Positions 1 through 10,180 of a stretch of DNA of 32,542 nucleotides are shown here, one piece after another. Within the stretch, counting starts at the first letter, position 1. The number at the start of each line of letters is the position of its first letter. The position numbers and the translations under genes are program-made. The stretch is taken from contig NZ_JAQGLC010000006.1 in the NCBI RefSeq assembly GCF_028293085.1, positions 1 to 32,542 of the forward strand, read 5' to 3'. The DNA is from Sphingomonas bacterium. Lineage in GTDB: Bacteria; Pseudomonadota; Alphaproteobacteria; Sphingomonadales; Sphingomonadaceae. A model generated the notes under the pieces. That model saw only the letters and a program-made list of their open reading frames with translations. It searched no databases and was not told the DNA's origin.

Positions 1-1
1 C

Positions 2-223
2 CTCCCGACACGCTCGCAGGAAGATCGGGAAGCGTTGCTCAAGGCTCTCATGGACGGTGATGCAGCCGGACCCGGTGCCGGTCCTGTAAGCGGACTCATA
101 TCGAGCAGCACTGAAAACACGGGGGAAATCGCTCGGATATCCGGCTCAATCGAGCCCGATCCCGGCACGCATCCTGTAAGCGGCACCAGCACCCCCCTTC
201 CGCCACTGTCCGTAACATGTTGA
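2..223 (+). CDS. 3' end of a possible CDS (partial at window edge), hypothetical
   Basis: Frame 2 is open from the window edge to TGA at 221-223 (LPTRSQEDREALLKALMDGDAAGPGAGPVSG...). No recognisable domain; start lies outside the window. Confidence 0.25.
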   Translation, partial: LPTRSQEDREALLKALMDGDAAGPGAGPVSGLISSSTENTGEIARISGSIEPDPGTHPVSGTSTPLPPLSVTC

Positions 224-227
224 AATA

Positions 228-255
228 TGGCGGACTAGAGAGGCCTCTTCCGCCA
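228..255. terminator. Inverted repeat, possible bidirectional terminator
   Basis: TGGCGGA ... AGAGGCCTCT ... TCCGCCA: 7-bp perfect outer arms and a palindromic centre, lying between two convergent ORFs; no clear T-tract. Confidence 0.3.
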
Positions 256-379
256 GGTTCAACCATCGAGTGCCCGCCTTTTGCCCTGGGGCAATATCCC
301 GAGGTCAGCTCAAGCGACGCTCGTGAGCGACGCGACAGGGCGCGAAAGCTGCTTTGCCGTCACGGCGGGCCGCCGGCCA

Positions 380-1690
380 TCAGGCCTTCGGTGTGACCCG
401 CCAAACCACATTGCCGACATCGTCGGCGATCAGCAGCGCGCCGGTGCGATCGAAGGCGAGGCCCACCGGCCGGCCTTTCGCTTTTCCGTCGGGCGTCAGG
501 AAGCCGGTCACGACGTCCTGCGGGGGACCAGCGGGGCGACCATCGCGGAAGGGCACATAGACGACCTTGTACCCGTTCAGCGGGACGCGATCCCAGCTGC
601 CATGCTCGCTCACGAACACCCCGCCGCGATAGGCTGCCGGCAGGCTGGATGCGCTGCTGAACGCCAGGCCGAGCGGCGCGACGTGCGAGCTCAGCGCATA
701 GTCGGGCGGGGTGGCCGCGGCGACGAGATCCGGGCGCTGGGGTCGGACCCGGACGTCCACATGCTGGCCGTAATAGCTGTACGGCCAGCCGTAGAAGGCG
801 TTCTGCCGGACTGACGTCAGATAATCGGGCACCAGGTTCGGGCCGATCTCGTCCCGCTCGTTGACGACGGACCATAATCTGCCGGTCTGCGGCTCGAAGG
901 CGACGCCGGTCGGATTGCGCATGCCCGAGGCGAAGATACGCTTGAAGCCGGTGGCGCGATCGATCTCCCAGATCGCGGCGCGGCCGCTTTCGGCCTCCAT
1001 GCCGTTCTCGGTGATGTTGCTGTTCGAGCCGACGCCGACATAGAGTCGAGACCCGTCCGGGCTCGCCGTCAGGCTCTTCGTCCAGTGATGGTTGATCGGC
1101 CCCGCCGGAAGATCCGTCAGCTTGACCCCCGGCGCGGTGATCCGCGTTGCGCCGGTCACATAGGGAAAGCGCAGGATCGCGTCGGTGTCGGCGACGTAAA
1201 GCTGATCTCCCACCAGCGCGACCCCGAACGGGGCGTTCAGATGGTCGATGAAGACCGTGCGGATGTCGGGTTTTCCATCCCCGTCGACGTCGCGCAGCAG
1301 GGTGATGCGGTTTCCACCAACCGCGCCGGAACCGGCCACGACCTGCGACAGCCCCATCACATAGTCCTTCGGCCGATTGATCGGCGCCGCCGGACCGCTG
1401 GTTTCGACCACGAGCACATCGCCGTTCGGCAAGCCGTAGACCGAGCGCGGATGCTCGAAGCCGGTGGCAAAGGCCCGCACTTCAAGGCCGGCCGGCACGG
1501 TTGGCGTCTGGTCGGTTCCCCAGCCAATCGCACGCGCGACGCGGATCGGAGGCAGGAGATATTGCTGCGGCGCCGGGAGCTCGGGATGCGCGCCATATTG
1601 CGTGCTCGGCGCCGCCGGTGCCTGATTGCAGGCAGTGATGGCGAGAAGCGAGGCGAGCGCAAAGCTCGCGCGAGGAGCAATCCCGGTCAT
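380..1690 (-). CDS. PQQ-type sorbosone/glucose dehydrogenase-like beta-propeller lipoprotein
   Basis: [23 protein letters not shown] (lipobox-like), then [32 protein letters not shown]..., [42 protein letters not shown], typical of the sorbosone dehydrogenase family. The start in the track (2008) is an upstream extension. Confidence 0.85.
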   Translation of the reverse strand: MTGIAPRASFALASLLAITACNQAPAAPSTQYGAHPELPAPQQYLLPPIRVARAIGWGTDQTPTVPAGLEVRAFATGFEHPRSVYGLPNGDVLVVETSGPAAPINRPKDYVMGLSQVVAGSGAVGGNRITLLRDVDGDGKPDIRTVFIDHLNAPFGVALVGDQLYVADTDAILRFPYVTGATRITAPGVKLTDLPAGPINHHWTKSLTASPDGSRLYVGVGSNSNITENGMEAESGRAAIWEIDRATGFKRIFASGMRNPTGVAFEPQTGRLWSVVNERDEIGPNLVPDYLTSVRQNAFYGWPYSYYGQHVDVRVRPQRPDLVAAATPPDYALSSHVAPLGLAFSSASSLPAAYRGGVFVSEHGSWDRVPLNGYKVVYVPFRDGRPAGPPQDVVTGFLTPDGKAKGRPVGLAFDRTGALLIADDVGNVVWRVTPKA

Positions 1691-2136
1691 GAGCGGACTT
1701 CCTGGAAGGGGAGGAGGGACAAGGGTCGGGCGTCGGCAAGGCTCCAGCCACGCCATCCGGTGACAAGCAGAAGCGCGGTGACGATCGCCGAGAGCCAGAG
1801 GCCCTGGGGGACCACGGCCGTGTAGCCGTCGCGGCTGTGGATGAAGGCGTTCAGGAGGGACAGCAACGCCGCGGCCGTCACGGCGGCGAAGCGCCACCGG
1901 TCCACCATCCGCACGCGCCCCAACCGGACATCGAGGAGGAGGGCAAGGCCGGCCAATCCCGCGATGATCAGGCCGCCGGTGAGCAGCCAGATCGAGAAGG
2001 TCTCCCATTGTGGCGAGACTGTCCGCCAGTACAGCAGGTCCGTCGCGAAGGCGGCGATCAGCAATGCCGACCCGGGTGCGATCAGGAGCGGGTGCAGCAG
2101 GGTGCGGGAAGAAGCGTCGGACGTTGCCGTGGTCAT
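1687..2136 (-). CDS. DUF2231-like integral membrane protein
   Basis: Four hydrophobic segments; [23 protein letters not shown]...; ATGA overlap with the downstream dehydrogenase; SD-like GAGGAA before ATG. Confidence 0.75.
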   Translation of the reverse strand: MTTATSDASSRTLLHPLLIAPGSALLIAAFATDLLYWRTVSPQWETFSIWLLTGGLIIAGLAGLALLLDVRLGRVRMVDRWRFAAVTAAALLSLLNAFIHSRDGYTAVVPQGLWLSAIVTALLLVTGWRGWSLADARPLSLLPFQEVRS

Positions 2137-2162
2137 GTCGGTTTCCTCGGGGGGCCGGTGCG

Positions 2163-2203
2163 GGATCGTCCCACGCGGGGGAGGGGGGGACGCAGGACGA
2201 TCC
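2163..2203. repeat. Perfect 9-bp inverted repeat GGATCGTCC / GGACGATCC
   Basis: Arms at 2163-2171 and 2195-2203, 23-nt loop, in the gap between the NodT-type OMP gene and the DUF2231 gene. Confidence 0.7.
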
Positions 2204-2254
2204 TCGCGATTCCGGGACTAGGACCAGGCACCTTTCCGGGCGGTGGGGGCTTTG

Positions 2255-3667
2255 TTACAAATCCGACAGCTTGGACGGAGGACCGGACGGCTGCAGCGAA
2301 TCGCCGCCGAGCGTCTGGTAGAGGCTGACGCGGTTGGTCGCCGATTCGAGCCGGCTGAGGACCAGGCTTTGTTGTGCCGCGTAGAAGGAACGCTGTGCAA
2401 TGAGGTTGGAGAGGAAGGGGTCGATGCCCGCGCGATAGCGCGCGTCCGACAGCCGGTAGGTGTCGGACGCTGCCGCCAGATTGGCTTCGCGCGCGCGGAG
2501 CTGGTCGTCCATCGTCCCGCGGCGCGCGAGCGCATCCGAGACCTCGCGAAACGCCACCTGGATGGCCTGCTGATAGGTCGCGATCGCGGCATCGCGCTGG
2601 GCCCTGGTCAGCTGGACATTCGCCTTTCCTGCTCCACCGCTGAAGATCGGATAGGACGCACCGGCCGAGGCGCTCCAGGTGAAGACGCCGCCGCTGAACA
2701 GGCCGGCAAGCGCGTTGCTCGCAAGGCCGAGCAGCCCGGTGAGCGATATGCTGGGGAAAAGGGCCGCGCGCGCTGCGCCGATCTCCGCATTGGCGGCGCG
2801 GAGCTGATATTCGGCCTGAACGACGTCCGGCCGGCGTAGAAGCACGTGCGAATCGAGCCCGGGCGGAAGCTCCGCGATCGTCGCCGCGGCCTCGTCGATC
2901 GATTGGGGCAGGAGCCGCGTATCAACCGGCGCGCCGGTCAGAAGCTGCAGCAGGTTCACGTCCTGGGCAAGCGCCGTCCGCTGATCGGCCAGGTCGGCTC
3001 GCGCGGTCTCGAGCACCTGCTGCGCCTGGGTCAGGTCGGTGCGCGGCGCGATTCCGCCCTGGAGGCGAGCGCTGGTGAGCTGTACGCTGCGCTCCGCGCT
3101 CGCCGCCGTGTCCCCGGCGATCTTCAGCAGGCTCGCGTCGGACGCATAAAGCAGCCATGCGTCGGCGATGTTGGCGACGAGCGTCAGCCGCGTCGCCCGG
3201 GCGCCCGCCTCGGTCGCCAGGAAGCGCTGGAGCTGGGCGTGGCTGAGCGAGGCGACGCGGCCAAACAGGTCGAGCTCGAAGCCGGGGACCCCCACTCCGG
3301 CGGTGTAGCTCGTGTTGGCGCCGCTCGCGCCCGCCGTCGTCGTCCTGGTCGCGCCGGCGTTCGCATTCACCTGAGGAAGGCTCGCGGCGCGCTGAATGTG
3401 ATATTGCGCCCGCGCGGCAGCGATGTTGGCGGCGGCGATCATGAGGTCGCGATTGTTTACAAGCGCCTGACCGATCAGAGACTGCAGCCGCGGGTCCCGG
3501 AAGATATCGCGATAGGTGACCGTCGGAAGCGTCGCCTCGCTCTGTCGAAGATACGCGTCGCCGGCCGGCCACGAGGCCGGAATGGCGGGATCCGGCCGGA
3601 CATAAGGCGGTTCCATCGACATGCAGCCGGCAAGCGCCAGCGCCACCAGCGGCGTCATCCGTTTCAT
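2255..3667 (-). CDS. RND efflux outer membrane lipoprotein, NodT family
   Basis: MKRMTPLVALALAGCMSMEPPYVRPDPAIPASW...; two OEP-like repeats (NNRDLMIAAANIAAARAQYHIQRAASLPQVNANAG; LLRRPDVVQAEYQLRAANAEIGAARAALFPSISLTG). ATGA overlap with the pump gene. Confidence 0.92.
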   Translation of the reverse strand: MKRMTPLVALALAGCMSMEPPYVRPDPAIPASWPAGDAYLRQSEATLPTVTYRDIFRDPRLQSLIGQALVNNRDLMIAAANIAAARAQYHIQRAASLPQVNANAGATRTTTAGASGANTSYTAGVGVPGFELDLFGRVASLSHAQLQRFLATEAGARATRLTLVANIADAWLLYASDASLLKIAGDTAASAERSVQLTSARLQGGIAPRTDLTQAQQVLETARADLADQRTALAQDVNLLQLLTGAPVDTRLLPQSIDEAAATIAELPPGLDSHVLLRRPDVVQAEYQLRAANAEIGAARAALFPSISLTGLLGLASNALAGLFSGGVFTWSASAGASYPIFSGGAGKANVQLTRAQRDAAIATYQQAIQVAFREVSDALARRGTMDDQLRAREANLAAASDTYRLSDARYRAGIDPFLSNLIAQRSFYAAQQSLVLSRLESATNRVSLYQTLGGDSLQPSGPPSKLSDL

Positions 3668-6600
3668 GCCTGCGGCTCCGCCGCCGGCGCGATCCGCGTC
3701 CGGATCCAGTTCAGCCCTCCGTGCGCGCCACGGCGCACGAGCACGAAGAACAAGGGAATATAGAAGATTGCGAGGAGCGTGGCGGTCAGCATGCCGCCGA
3801 TCACCGAGGTGCCGATGGCGATCCGGCTGTTGGCGCCGGCGCCGGTCGAGATCGCCAGCGGCAGAACGCCGAAGATGAAGGCGAAGCTGGTCATCAGGAT
3901 CGGGCGGATGCGGATGCGCGCTGCCTCGAGTGCCGCCTCGATGACGGGCTTGCCTTCTTTCTCGGCGCGCTCCGCGAATTCGACCACCAGGATCGCGTTC
4001 TTCGCAGCGAGCCCCATCGTCGTCAGCAGACCGATCTGCAGATAGACGTCGTTCTGGAGCCCGCGGAGAGTCACGGCAAACACCGCGCCGACGAGACCGA
4101 GCGGAATGACCAGCATCACCGCCAACGGGACCGACCAGCTTTCGTACAGCGCCGCGAGGCACAGGAAGATGACGATCAGCGAGATGCCATAGAGCAGGGG
4201 CGCCTGCCCGGAGGACAGCTGTTCCTGATAGGACTGGCCCGCCCAGGCGACGCTGACGCCCGGAATCTGCGCTGCGAGCTGCGCTATCCGGAGCATCGAC
4301 TGGCCCGAACTCGTCCCTGGCGCTGCGTTGCCCTGGAATTCGTAGGACGAAACGCCCTGGAACCGCGACAGCGTTACGGGCGCCAACGACCAGCTCGTCC
4401 GGGCGAAGGAAGCGAAGGGCACCATCTGGCCCAGATTGTTGCGGACCGACCATTGATCGATGTCGGACGGCGCGGCGCGATATTGCGCATCGCCTTCGAC
4501 GAGGACGCGTTTGACGCGACCGCGATCGAGGAAGTCGTCCACGTAATTCCCGCCCCAGGCCGTCGACAGGGTGTTGTTGACGTCGGCGGTATTGAGGCCC
4601 AGCGCCGCCACGCGCTCCTGATCGACATCGACCTTGAGTGACGCATTGTCCGGGAGCTGGCTGAGCCGCACCTGCGCCAGCGTCGGATCGGCTTGCGCCA
4701 TCGCAAGCAACCGGTCCCGCGCGGCTTCGAACTCGGTCAAGCTCATGCCACTGCTGTTCTGCAGCTCCATCGTGAAGCCCGCGGACTGGCCGAGACCCCG
4801 GATTGCCCCGGGAACCAGCGCGAAGACCTGGGCATTCCGGAAGTGGCGGAAGGCGGCCGTCGCGCGCTGGACTATCGCGGCGGCGCGATTCTGCGCGCCG
4901 GGACGTTTGGCGAAATCGGTGAGGTTGATGAAGGCCTGGCCCGTATTCTGGCCGCTCGCGCCCTGCCCGCCGCCTGCGACCGTGAAATAGGTCGCCACGT
5001 TGCGACTTTCCGGACCGTGCAGGAAATAATTCTCGAGCGCCTGCTGCACCTCCAGCGTTTGGCCTTCGCTGGAGCCGGCGGGGAGGCGAAACTGGACCGA
5101 GACTGTCCCCTGATCCTCGGTCGGCAGGAACCCGGTCGGCAGGCGGAGGAACAGGACCGCGAGCAGCGCGACGATGACGCAATAGATTGCGAGGGAAAGC
5201 CCTTTGCGCCCGATGACATTGTGGACGGAGCCGACATAGAATTCAGTCACCCGCGCGAAGCCACGGTTGAATCCGGCACGCGCCCGCGCGAGCGATCGGC
5301 CCACGACGGGGAAGCGCGCGGAGAGGCCGCCGCCGCCTTCGGCCGGCTCGGCCGTCCGCTTGAGCAACGTCGCCGCGAGCGCCGGGCTCAGCGTCATCGC
5401 GACGAAGACCGACAGCAGCATGGCCGAGACGATGGTCGCCGAGAATTGGCGATAGATGACGCCGGTCGAGCCGCCGAAGAAGACCATCGGCAGGAACACC
5501 GCCGACAGGACCACGGCGATCGCCACCAGCGCCACCTGGATCTGGCCCATCGACTGGATTGTCGCTTCGCGGGGCGTGAGGTCGGGATTTTCCGCGAGCA
5601 GCCGCTCGACATTCTCGACGACGACGATCGCGTCGTCGACCAGCAGCCCGATCGCCAGGACCAGACCGAACAGAGTCATGGTGTTGATCGAGAAACCCAG
5701 CATGTAAAGCAGGCCGAAGGTGCCGAGCAGCACGACCGGGATGGCGATCGCCGGAATCAGGGTCGCTCGCCAGCTCTGGAGGAAGACGAACATCACGATG
5801 ACGACCAGCACCATCGCCTCGAACAGCGTCTTCACGACCTCGGTGACGGACAGCTTGATGAAGGCGGTCGTGTCGTTGGTATAAGTGTAACCAAGGCCCG
5901 CGGGAAAGCTCCTGGAGATCTGATCCACCTTCTGCTTGACCAGGTTGGCGGTCGCCAGAGCGTCGGCGCCGGGCGCAAGCGAGATGCTGATACCGGCTCC
6001 CGGATGGCCGTTGGCGCGGGCAACCATATTGTAATTGTTGGCGCCCAGCTCGACGCGGGCGACGTCGCTGAGCAGCACCCGCGCGCCGGACGCGTCGGAC
6101 TTGACGATGATGTTGCGGAACTGATCGGGCGTCTGCATCATCGACTGGGCCGTGACGATCGCGTCCAGCCTCTGCGTGGCCGGTTGGGGCTGCCCGCCGA
6201 CCTCGCCCGCCGCGACCTGGGTATTCTGGGCGGCAATTGCGTTGATGACGTCGCTCGGCATCAGCGAATAGGACCGCAACTTGTCCGGATCGAGCCAGAT
6301 CCGCATCGCATAGGCGCCGCCGAACACGCCGGTGGAACCCACGCCAGGTATGCGGCCGAGCTGATCCTGCAGGTTGCTGGTGAGCCAGTCGGCGACGTCG
6401 AAGTTCGTCATCCGGTCGCGTTCGTCATAAAGGGCGACCACCAGCAGGAGATCCGGGTTCGACTTGGTGACGGTCAGGCCCTGCTGCTGGACCTGGTTCG
6501 GCAGCCGCGAGATTCCTCCCTGCACGGCGTTCTGAACCTGCATCTGGGCGACGTCCGGGTTGGTACCCTTGGAGAAGGTCGCCGAGATCGTGACCTGCCC

Positions 6601-6855
6601 CTGCGAGCTCGAGGTGGACGTGAAATAGAGCATGCCGTCGATGCCGATCAGCTGCTGCTCGATGATCTGGGTGACGCTGTTCTGGACGGTCTCCGCCGAT
6701 GCGCCGGGATAGGTGGCGCTTATGTTGACCTGCGTCGGAGCGACGTCCGGATATTGGGCCGTCGGCATCATGGTGATGCACCCGAATCCGATCAGCATGA
6801 TGATGATCGCGATCACCCAGGCGAAGATCGGGCGATCTATGAAGATGCGCGACAT
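3664..6855 (-). CDS. RND multidrug efflux permease, HAE1 (AcrB/MexB-like) family
   Basis: MSRIFIDRPIFAWVIAIIIMLIGFGCITMMPTAQYPDVAPTQVNISATYPGASAETVQNSVTQIIEQ... and TM4 GLLVDDAIVVVENVER; about 1063 aa. Confidence 0.96.
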   Translation of the reverse strand: MSRIFIDRPIFAWVIAIIIMLIGFGCITMMPTAQYPDVAPTQVNISATYPGASAETVQNSVTQIIEQQLIGIDGMLYFTSTSSSQGQVTISATFSKGTNPDVAQMQVQNAVQGGISRLPNQVQQQGLTVTKSNPDLLLVVALYDERDRMTNFDVADWLTSNLQDQLGRIPGVGSTGVFGGAYAMRIWLDPDKLRSYSLMPSDVINAIAAQNTQVAAGEVGGQPQPATQRLDAIVTAQSMMQTPDQFRNIIVKSDASGARVLLSDVARVELGANNYNMVARANGHPGAGISISLAPGADALATANLVKQKVDQISRSFPAGLGYTYTNDTTAFIKLSVTEVVKTLFEAMVLVVIVMFVFLQSWRATLIPAIAIPVVLLGTFGLLYMLGFSINTMTLFGLVLAIGLLVDDAIVVVENVERLLAENPDLTPREATIQSMGQIQVALVAIAVVLSAVFLPMVFFGGSTGVIYRQFSATIVSAMLLSVFVAMTLSPALAATLLKRTAEPAEGGGGLSARFPVVGRSLARARAGFNRGFARVTEFYVGSVHNVIGRKGLSLAIYCVIVALLAVLFLRLPTGFLPTEDQGTVSVQFRLPAGSSEGQTLEVQQALENYFLHGPESRNVATYFTVAGGGQGASGQNTGQAFINLTDFAKRPGAQNRAAAIVQRATAAFRHFRNAQVFALVPGAIRGLGQSAGFTMELQNSSGMSLTEFEAARDRLLAMAQADPTLAQVRLSQLPDNASLKVDVDQERVAALGLNTADVNNTLSTAWGGNYVDDFLDRGRVKRVLVEGDAQYRAAPSDIDQWSVRNNLGQMVPFASFARTSWSLAPVTLSRFQGVSSYEFQGNAAPGTSSGQSMLRIAQLAAQIPGVSVAWAGQSYQEQLSSGQAPLLYGISLIVIFLCLAALYESWSVPLAVMLVIPLGLVGAVFAVTLRGLQNDVYLQIGLLTTMGLAAKNAILVVEFAERAEKEGKPVIEAALEAARIRIRPILMTSFAFIFGVLPLAISTGAGANSRIAIGTSVIGGMLTATLLAIFYIPLFFVLVRRGAHGGLNWIRTRIAPAAEPQA

Positions 6856-6859
6856 GTGT

Positions 6860-8095
6860 TTACTGCCCCGCGCGGCTTGGGGCGGTGCTTGCGGGCTGGC
6901 CCTGGATGCGCTGCGGGGTCGCCGCCGGCACCGGCCTGATCGAAGCACCGGCGCGAAGGTTCGCAATGCCCTGGACGATCACTTTCTCGCCCGGAGCAAT
7001 GCCCTGGGTCACGACCCAATATGCCCCCTGCGTCGTGCCGGTGACGACGGTGCGCGGAACCGCGGTGTTGCCCGGGCCGACCACCCACAGGGTCGCATTG
7101 CCTCTCGGATCGCGCGACACCGCCTGTTGCGGCACAAGATAGGCCGTGGTGTCGATGGCCTGGGCGAAGCGCGCCTTCACGAACATTCCCGGCAGCAGGA
7201 TGCTTTGCGGATTGGGAAAGCGCGCGCGCACCGCCACTGCGCCCGTTTGCGGGTCGACGATGACGTCGCTGAACTGGACGGTGCCCGTGGCGCCATAGTC
7301 GCTCCCATCGGGCAGCAGCAGCCGCACCTGGGCGGTGGTGGGCGCTGCCCCGCCTTGCGCCAGCGACCGGCGCAGCGCGAGCAGGTCGGCCGCGGATTGC
7401 TGGATGTCCACGTTGATCGGGTCGAGTTGAGTGATGGTTGCCAGCGATCCGGCCTGGTCGGCCGTGACCAGCGCGCCCTGCGTGACGCTCGACAGGCCGA
7501 TCCGGCCGGTGATCGGCGCCGGGACGCGCGTGAAGCGAAGGTTGATCCGCGCGGTCCGCAGCATCGCGGCGTTCTGCGCAATCGCCGCGTTCGCCTGCCG
7601 CGCCTGGGAAAGCGCGTTGGTATAGTCCTGCTTCGCCACCGCTTCGATTTCGGCGAGCGGCTGGTAGCGCGTGGCAAGCGTGTCGGCCGCCTCGGCGCTG
7701 GCGTGCGCGCTCTGAAGATTGGCAGCCGCCTGGGCTACCGACGCCTGGTAGAGGCTCGGGTCGATCTGATACAGGGTCTGCCCCTGCCGGACGATCGAGC
7801 CTTCGGTGAACAGCCGTCGGTGGATCAGGCCCGAAACCTGCGGCCGGACTTCGGAGATCTGATAGGCGGAGATCCTGGCCGGCAGATCCTCCTCGATCGG
7901 AACGCTGGTCGGCTGAACGACGACATAGCCGACAGGGATGGTGGCTTCCGTTCCGCCACTCGACGGGTTCGCGGCCTTGCTCTCGCCGCAAGCGGCAAGC
8001 AGCAACGCGGCAGCGATGGCCGCCGCCTGACCAACGCGGTGGCGCGGCGCGGGGGCTGGCGCGAAGGCCCCTGGAGCGGTTGCACTCATCCTCAT
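6860..8095 (-). CDS. RND periplasmic adaptor (MFP) lipoprotein
   Basis: Lipobox LLLAAC; EVRPQVSGLIHRRLFTEGSIVRQGQTLYQIDPSLYQASVAQAAANL; 4 bp upstream of the pump gene. Confidence 0.94.
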   Translation of the reverse strand: MRMSATAPGAFAPAPAPRHRVGQAAAIAAALLLAACGESKAANPSSGGTEATIPVGYVVVQPTSVPIEEDLPARISAYQISEVRPQVSGLIHRRLFTEGSIVRQGQTLYQIDPSLYQASVAQAAANLQSAHASAEAADTLATRYQPLAEIEAVAKQDYTNALSQARQANAAIAQNAAMLRTARINLRFTRVPAPITGRIGLSSVTQGALVTADQAGSLATITQLDPINVDIQQSAADLLALRRSLAQGGAAPTTAQVRLLLPDGSDYGATGTVQFSDVIVDPQTGAVAVRARFPNPQSILLPGMFVKARFAQAIDTTAYLVPQQAVSRDPRGNATLWVVGPGNTAVPRTVVTGTTQGAYWVVTQGIAPGEKVIVQGIANLRAGASIRPVPAATPQRIQGQPASTAPSRAGQ

Positions 8096-8552
8096 GACGG
8101 CTCTCCACGACGTGGGCGGCCTCGGAAAACTCCTATCGGGTAGGCGGCCCGGCAGCTCTTATCCGGGCAAGAGGCTGACGAGCGCGTGGGGGGCGCGTGA
8201 AACTTCGGTAATGTCGCAGCGGGCATCCGCGCCGGTTGGCACCGCACGCCGCCGCTCGGGCGCGATGCGAAAATATGACCAACTGTTCATGTCGCGGCCA
8301 ACCCGGCGTCATCCCGCATGGGCCATGCATCAGGCGACCTTCGAGCCAGCGAGATTCCCGAGCATGTACCGGATCATCCACAGACGCCCGCGACGAGCCT
8401 CGTGATGAGCCGCGAGGCCATGGTCGCGATCGGGTGCGCATCGCCGAGACCGGTGTTGGCACCCGCGTCGCGGCGGCGCCTGTCTCGCGCGGCGATCCGA
8501 TTACCGGATTGTAAGGCGCCGGCCACCGCGCCGGAAGCATCCTCCGCCTAGA

Positions 8553-8566
8553 GCGGGCAGGCCCGC
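8553..8566. repeat. Hairpin GCGGGC-AG-GCCCGC in 5' leader
   Basis: Perfect 6-bp arms about 30 bp upstream of the ATG at 8599. Confidence 0.5.
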
Positions 8567-8598
8567 AACCTTGCGGCCAATCCTGAAGGAGACGTTCA

Positions 8599-9096
8599 AT
8601 GTTCCGTCCCGCTTTCCCTCCGCTGCGGACCGCCCTGGTCGCCGCCGCCATCGTTGGCACCATGCCACTTGCCGCCTATGCGGCGGTCTCCGGCCACGCT
8701 CCGACATCCACCGAGCAGATGCTTTCCGCCGCCGGTTTCCAGGCCGTGCCGGCGAACACCGCCGAGCGCCAGGCGGATATTGCCAAGCTGCCGCGGCGGC
8801 GGGTGATCGCGCAGCCGAACGGCGACAGCTTCACCTATGTCTATGCCGATCCCACCGGCTGTTCCTGCCTCTATCTGGGTAACGACGTCCAGTACCAGGC
8901 GTATCAGAAGCTGTCGCAGGACCGGACGATCGCACAGCAGAACGCCGATGCGGCCAGCGCCTACCGCTTCCGGCACCTGGAGTGGAATTTGTGGGGTCCC
9001 GTCGGGCAGTGGGGCCTGCAGGGCTCGATGTTCCCGCGCGGCGGCTTCGACGGACATGACGGCACGGGCCAGCATGAAGGTTCGGGCCATCGCTGA
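8599..9096 (+). CDS. Hypothetical exported protein
   Basis: SD AAGGAGA before ATG; signal peptide MFRPAFPPLRTALVAAAIVGTMPLAAYA; C-terminus FPRGGFDGHDGTGQHEGSGHR; no recognised domain. Confidence 0.8.
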   Translation: MFRPAFPPLRTALVAAAIVGTMPLAAYAAVSGHAPTSTEQMLSAAGFQAVPANTAERQADIAKLPRRRVIAQPNGDSFTYVYADPTGCSCLYLGNDVQYQAYQKLSQDRTIAQQNADAASAYRFRHLEWNLWGPVGQWGLQGSMFPRGGFDGHDGTGQHEGSGHR

Positions 9097-9196
9097 CCGG
9101 AAGGACGATCGGGTCCGTCGCCCGCGGCGGGCCCGACTGCACGCTCGCGCTACCCTTTTCCGAGCATTGAAATTGAGACAACGAGGAGATCAGACG

Positions 9197-10180
9197 ATGT
9201 CAACGCAGAAACCCGGGATCGGTTTTGTCGGCCTCGGCCGAATGGGCGCTACCATGGCGTCCAATCTGGTCGCGGCGGGCTACCCGATCGTCGGATTCGT
9301 GCGCAGGCCGGAACAGGTCGAAGCGCTCGCCCGCCTCGGCATCCAGGGCGTAACCGGGATGAATCCGATCCTCGATTGCGACATCGTCGTCACCATGCTG
9401 CCCGACGACAAGGCGGTCCGGGAGGTGGTGTTCGGCGGCAAGGAGCCGGGGCTGGCTGCGGGCCTGGCCCCGGGCGCCATCCATCTTTCGATGAGCACGA
9501 TCAGCCCGCATTGCGCGGGCGAACTCGCCGCCGAGCATGGCCGGCGAAGCCAGGGCTATGTCGCGGCGCCAGTGCTCGGCAATCCCGATGCTGCCCGGGC
9601 ACGCCAGCTCTTTGTCCTCGCCGCCGGCGCCGCCGCGGACATCGAGCGCTGCCGGCCCTTGTTCGATTGTCTCGGCCAGAGGACCTTCGTCATCGGAGCC
9701 GACCCGGGGGGCGCGAATTTCGTCAAGCTGGCGAGCAACGCCATGTCCGGGGCAACCGCCGAGATCCTGGGAGAAGTGATGGCGCTCGCGCGCAAGCGCG
9801 GGTCCGACCCCGCGCAGCTGCTCTCCATTCTGACCCAGACGATGTTCGCAGGCCGGGCGGTCAGCCTCTACGGCGAAAAGATCGCGGCGCAGCATTATGC
9901 CCCGGGCGGTTTCACCTTCCCGCTCGGACTCAAGGACATCAAGCTGGCGCTCGCCGAGGCGGAAGCGGTCGCCGTGCCGATGCCGACCCTGGATGTCGTC
10001 CGCGACCGGCTGATTGCCGGCATCGAGCACGGCTATGCCGGCCTCGATCTCTCCGCCCTCGGCCTCGTCGCTGCGGATGCCGCCGGGCTCGATACGCCGA
10101 ACGAGCCAATCGCGGGTCCTGCGTGGCCTGGCGACCGCACCTTCCGGCTCAACGGAATCGGTGCGCGGAAGGAAGGCTGA
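9197..10180 (+). CDS. NAD(P)-dependent oxidoreductase, 3-hydroxyisobutyrate dehydrogenase family
   Basis: IGFVGLGRMGATMASNLVAAGYPIVGFVRRPEQ (Rossmann), GGANFVKLASNAMSG signature, FPLGLKDIKLALAEAE; SD GAGGAG before ATG. Confidence 0.92.
   Translation: MSTQKPGIGFVGLGRMGATMASNLVAAGYPIVGFVRRPEQVEALARLGIQGVTGMNPILDCDIVVTMLPDDKAVREVVFGGKEPGLAAGLAPGAIHLSMSTISPHCAGELAAEHGRRSQGYVAAPVLGNPDAARARQLFVLAAGAAADIERCRPLFDCLGQRTFVIGADPGGANFVKLASNAMSGATAEILGEVMALARKRGSDPAQLLSILTQTMFAGRAVSLYGEKIAAQHYAPGGFTFPLGLKDIKLALAEAEAVAVPMPTLDVVRDRLIAGIEHGYAGLDLSALGLVAADAAGLDTPNEPIAGPAWPGDRTFRLNGIGARKEG

Noticed and set aside
3668-5182. N-terminal extension of the NodT ORF (975 aa version)
   Set aside because: Runs out-of-frame through the RND pump; true start with lipobox is at 3667.
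4693-6939. 748-aa plus-strand ORF antisense to the RND pump
   Set aside because: Shadow ORF of codon-biased high-GC DNA; Arg/Asp/His-rich with no domain; the minus-strand pump is unambiguous.
8133-8663. 176-aa minus-strand ORF and several plus-strand ORFs in the 8.1-8.6 kb spacer
   Set aside because: Arg/Ala/Pro-rich without domains or SD; overlaps the start of the secreted-protein gene.
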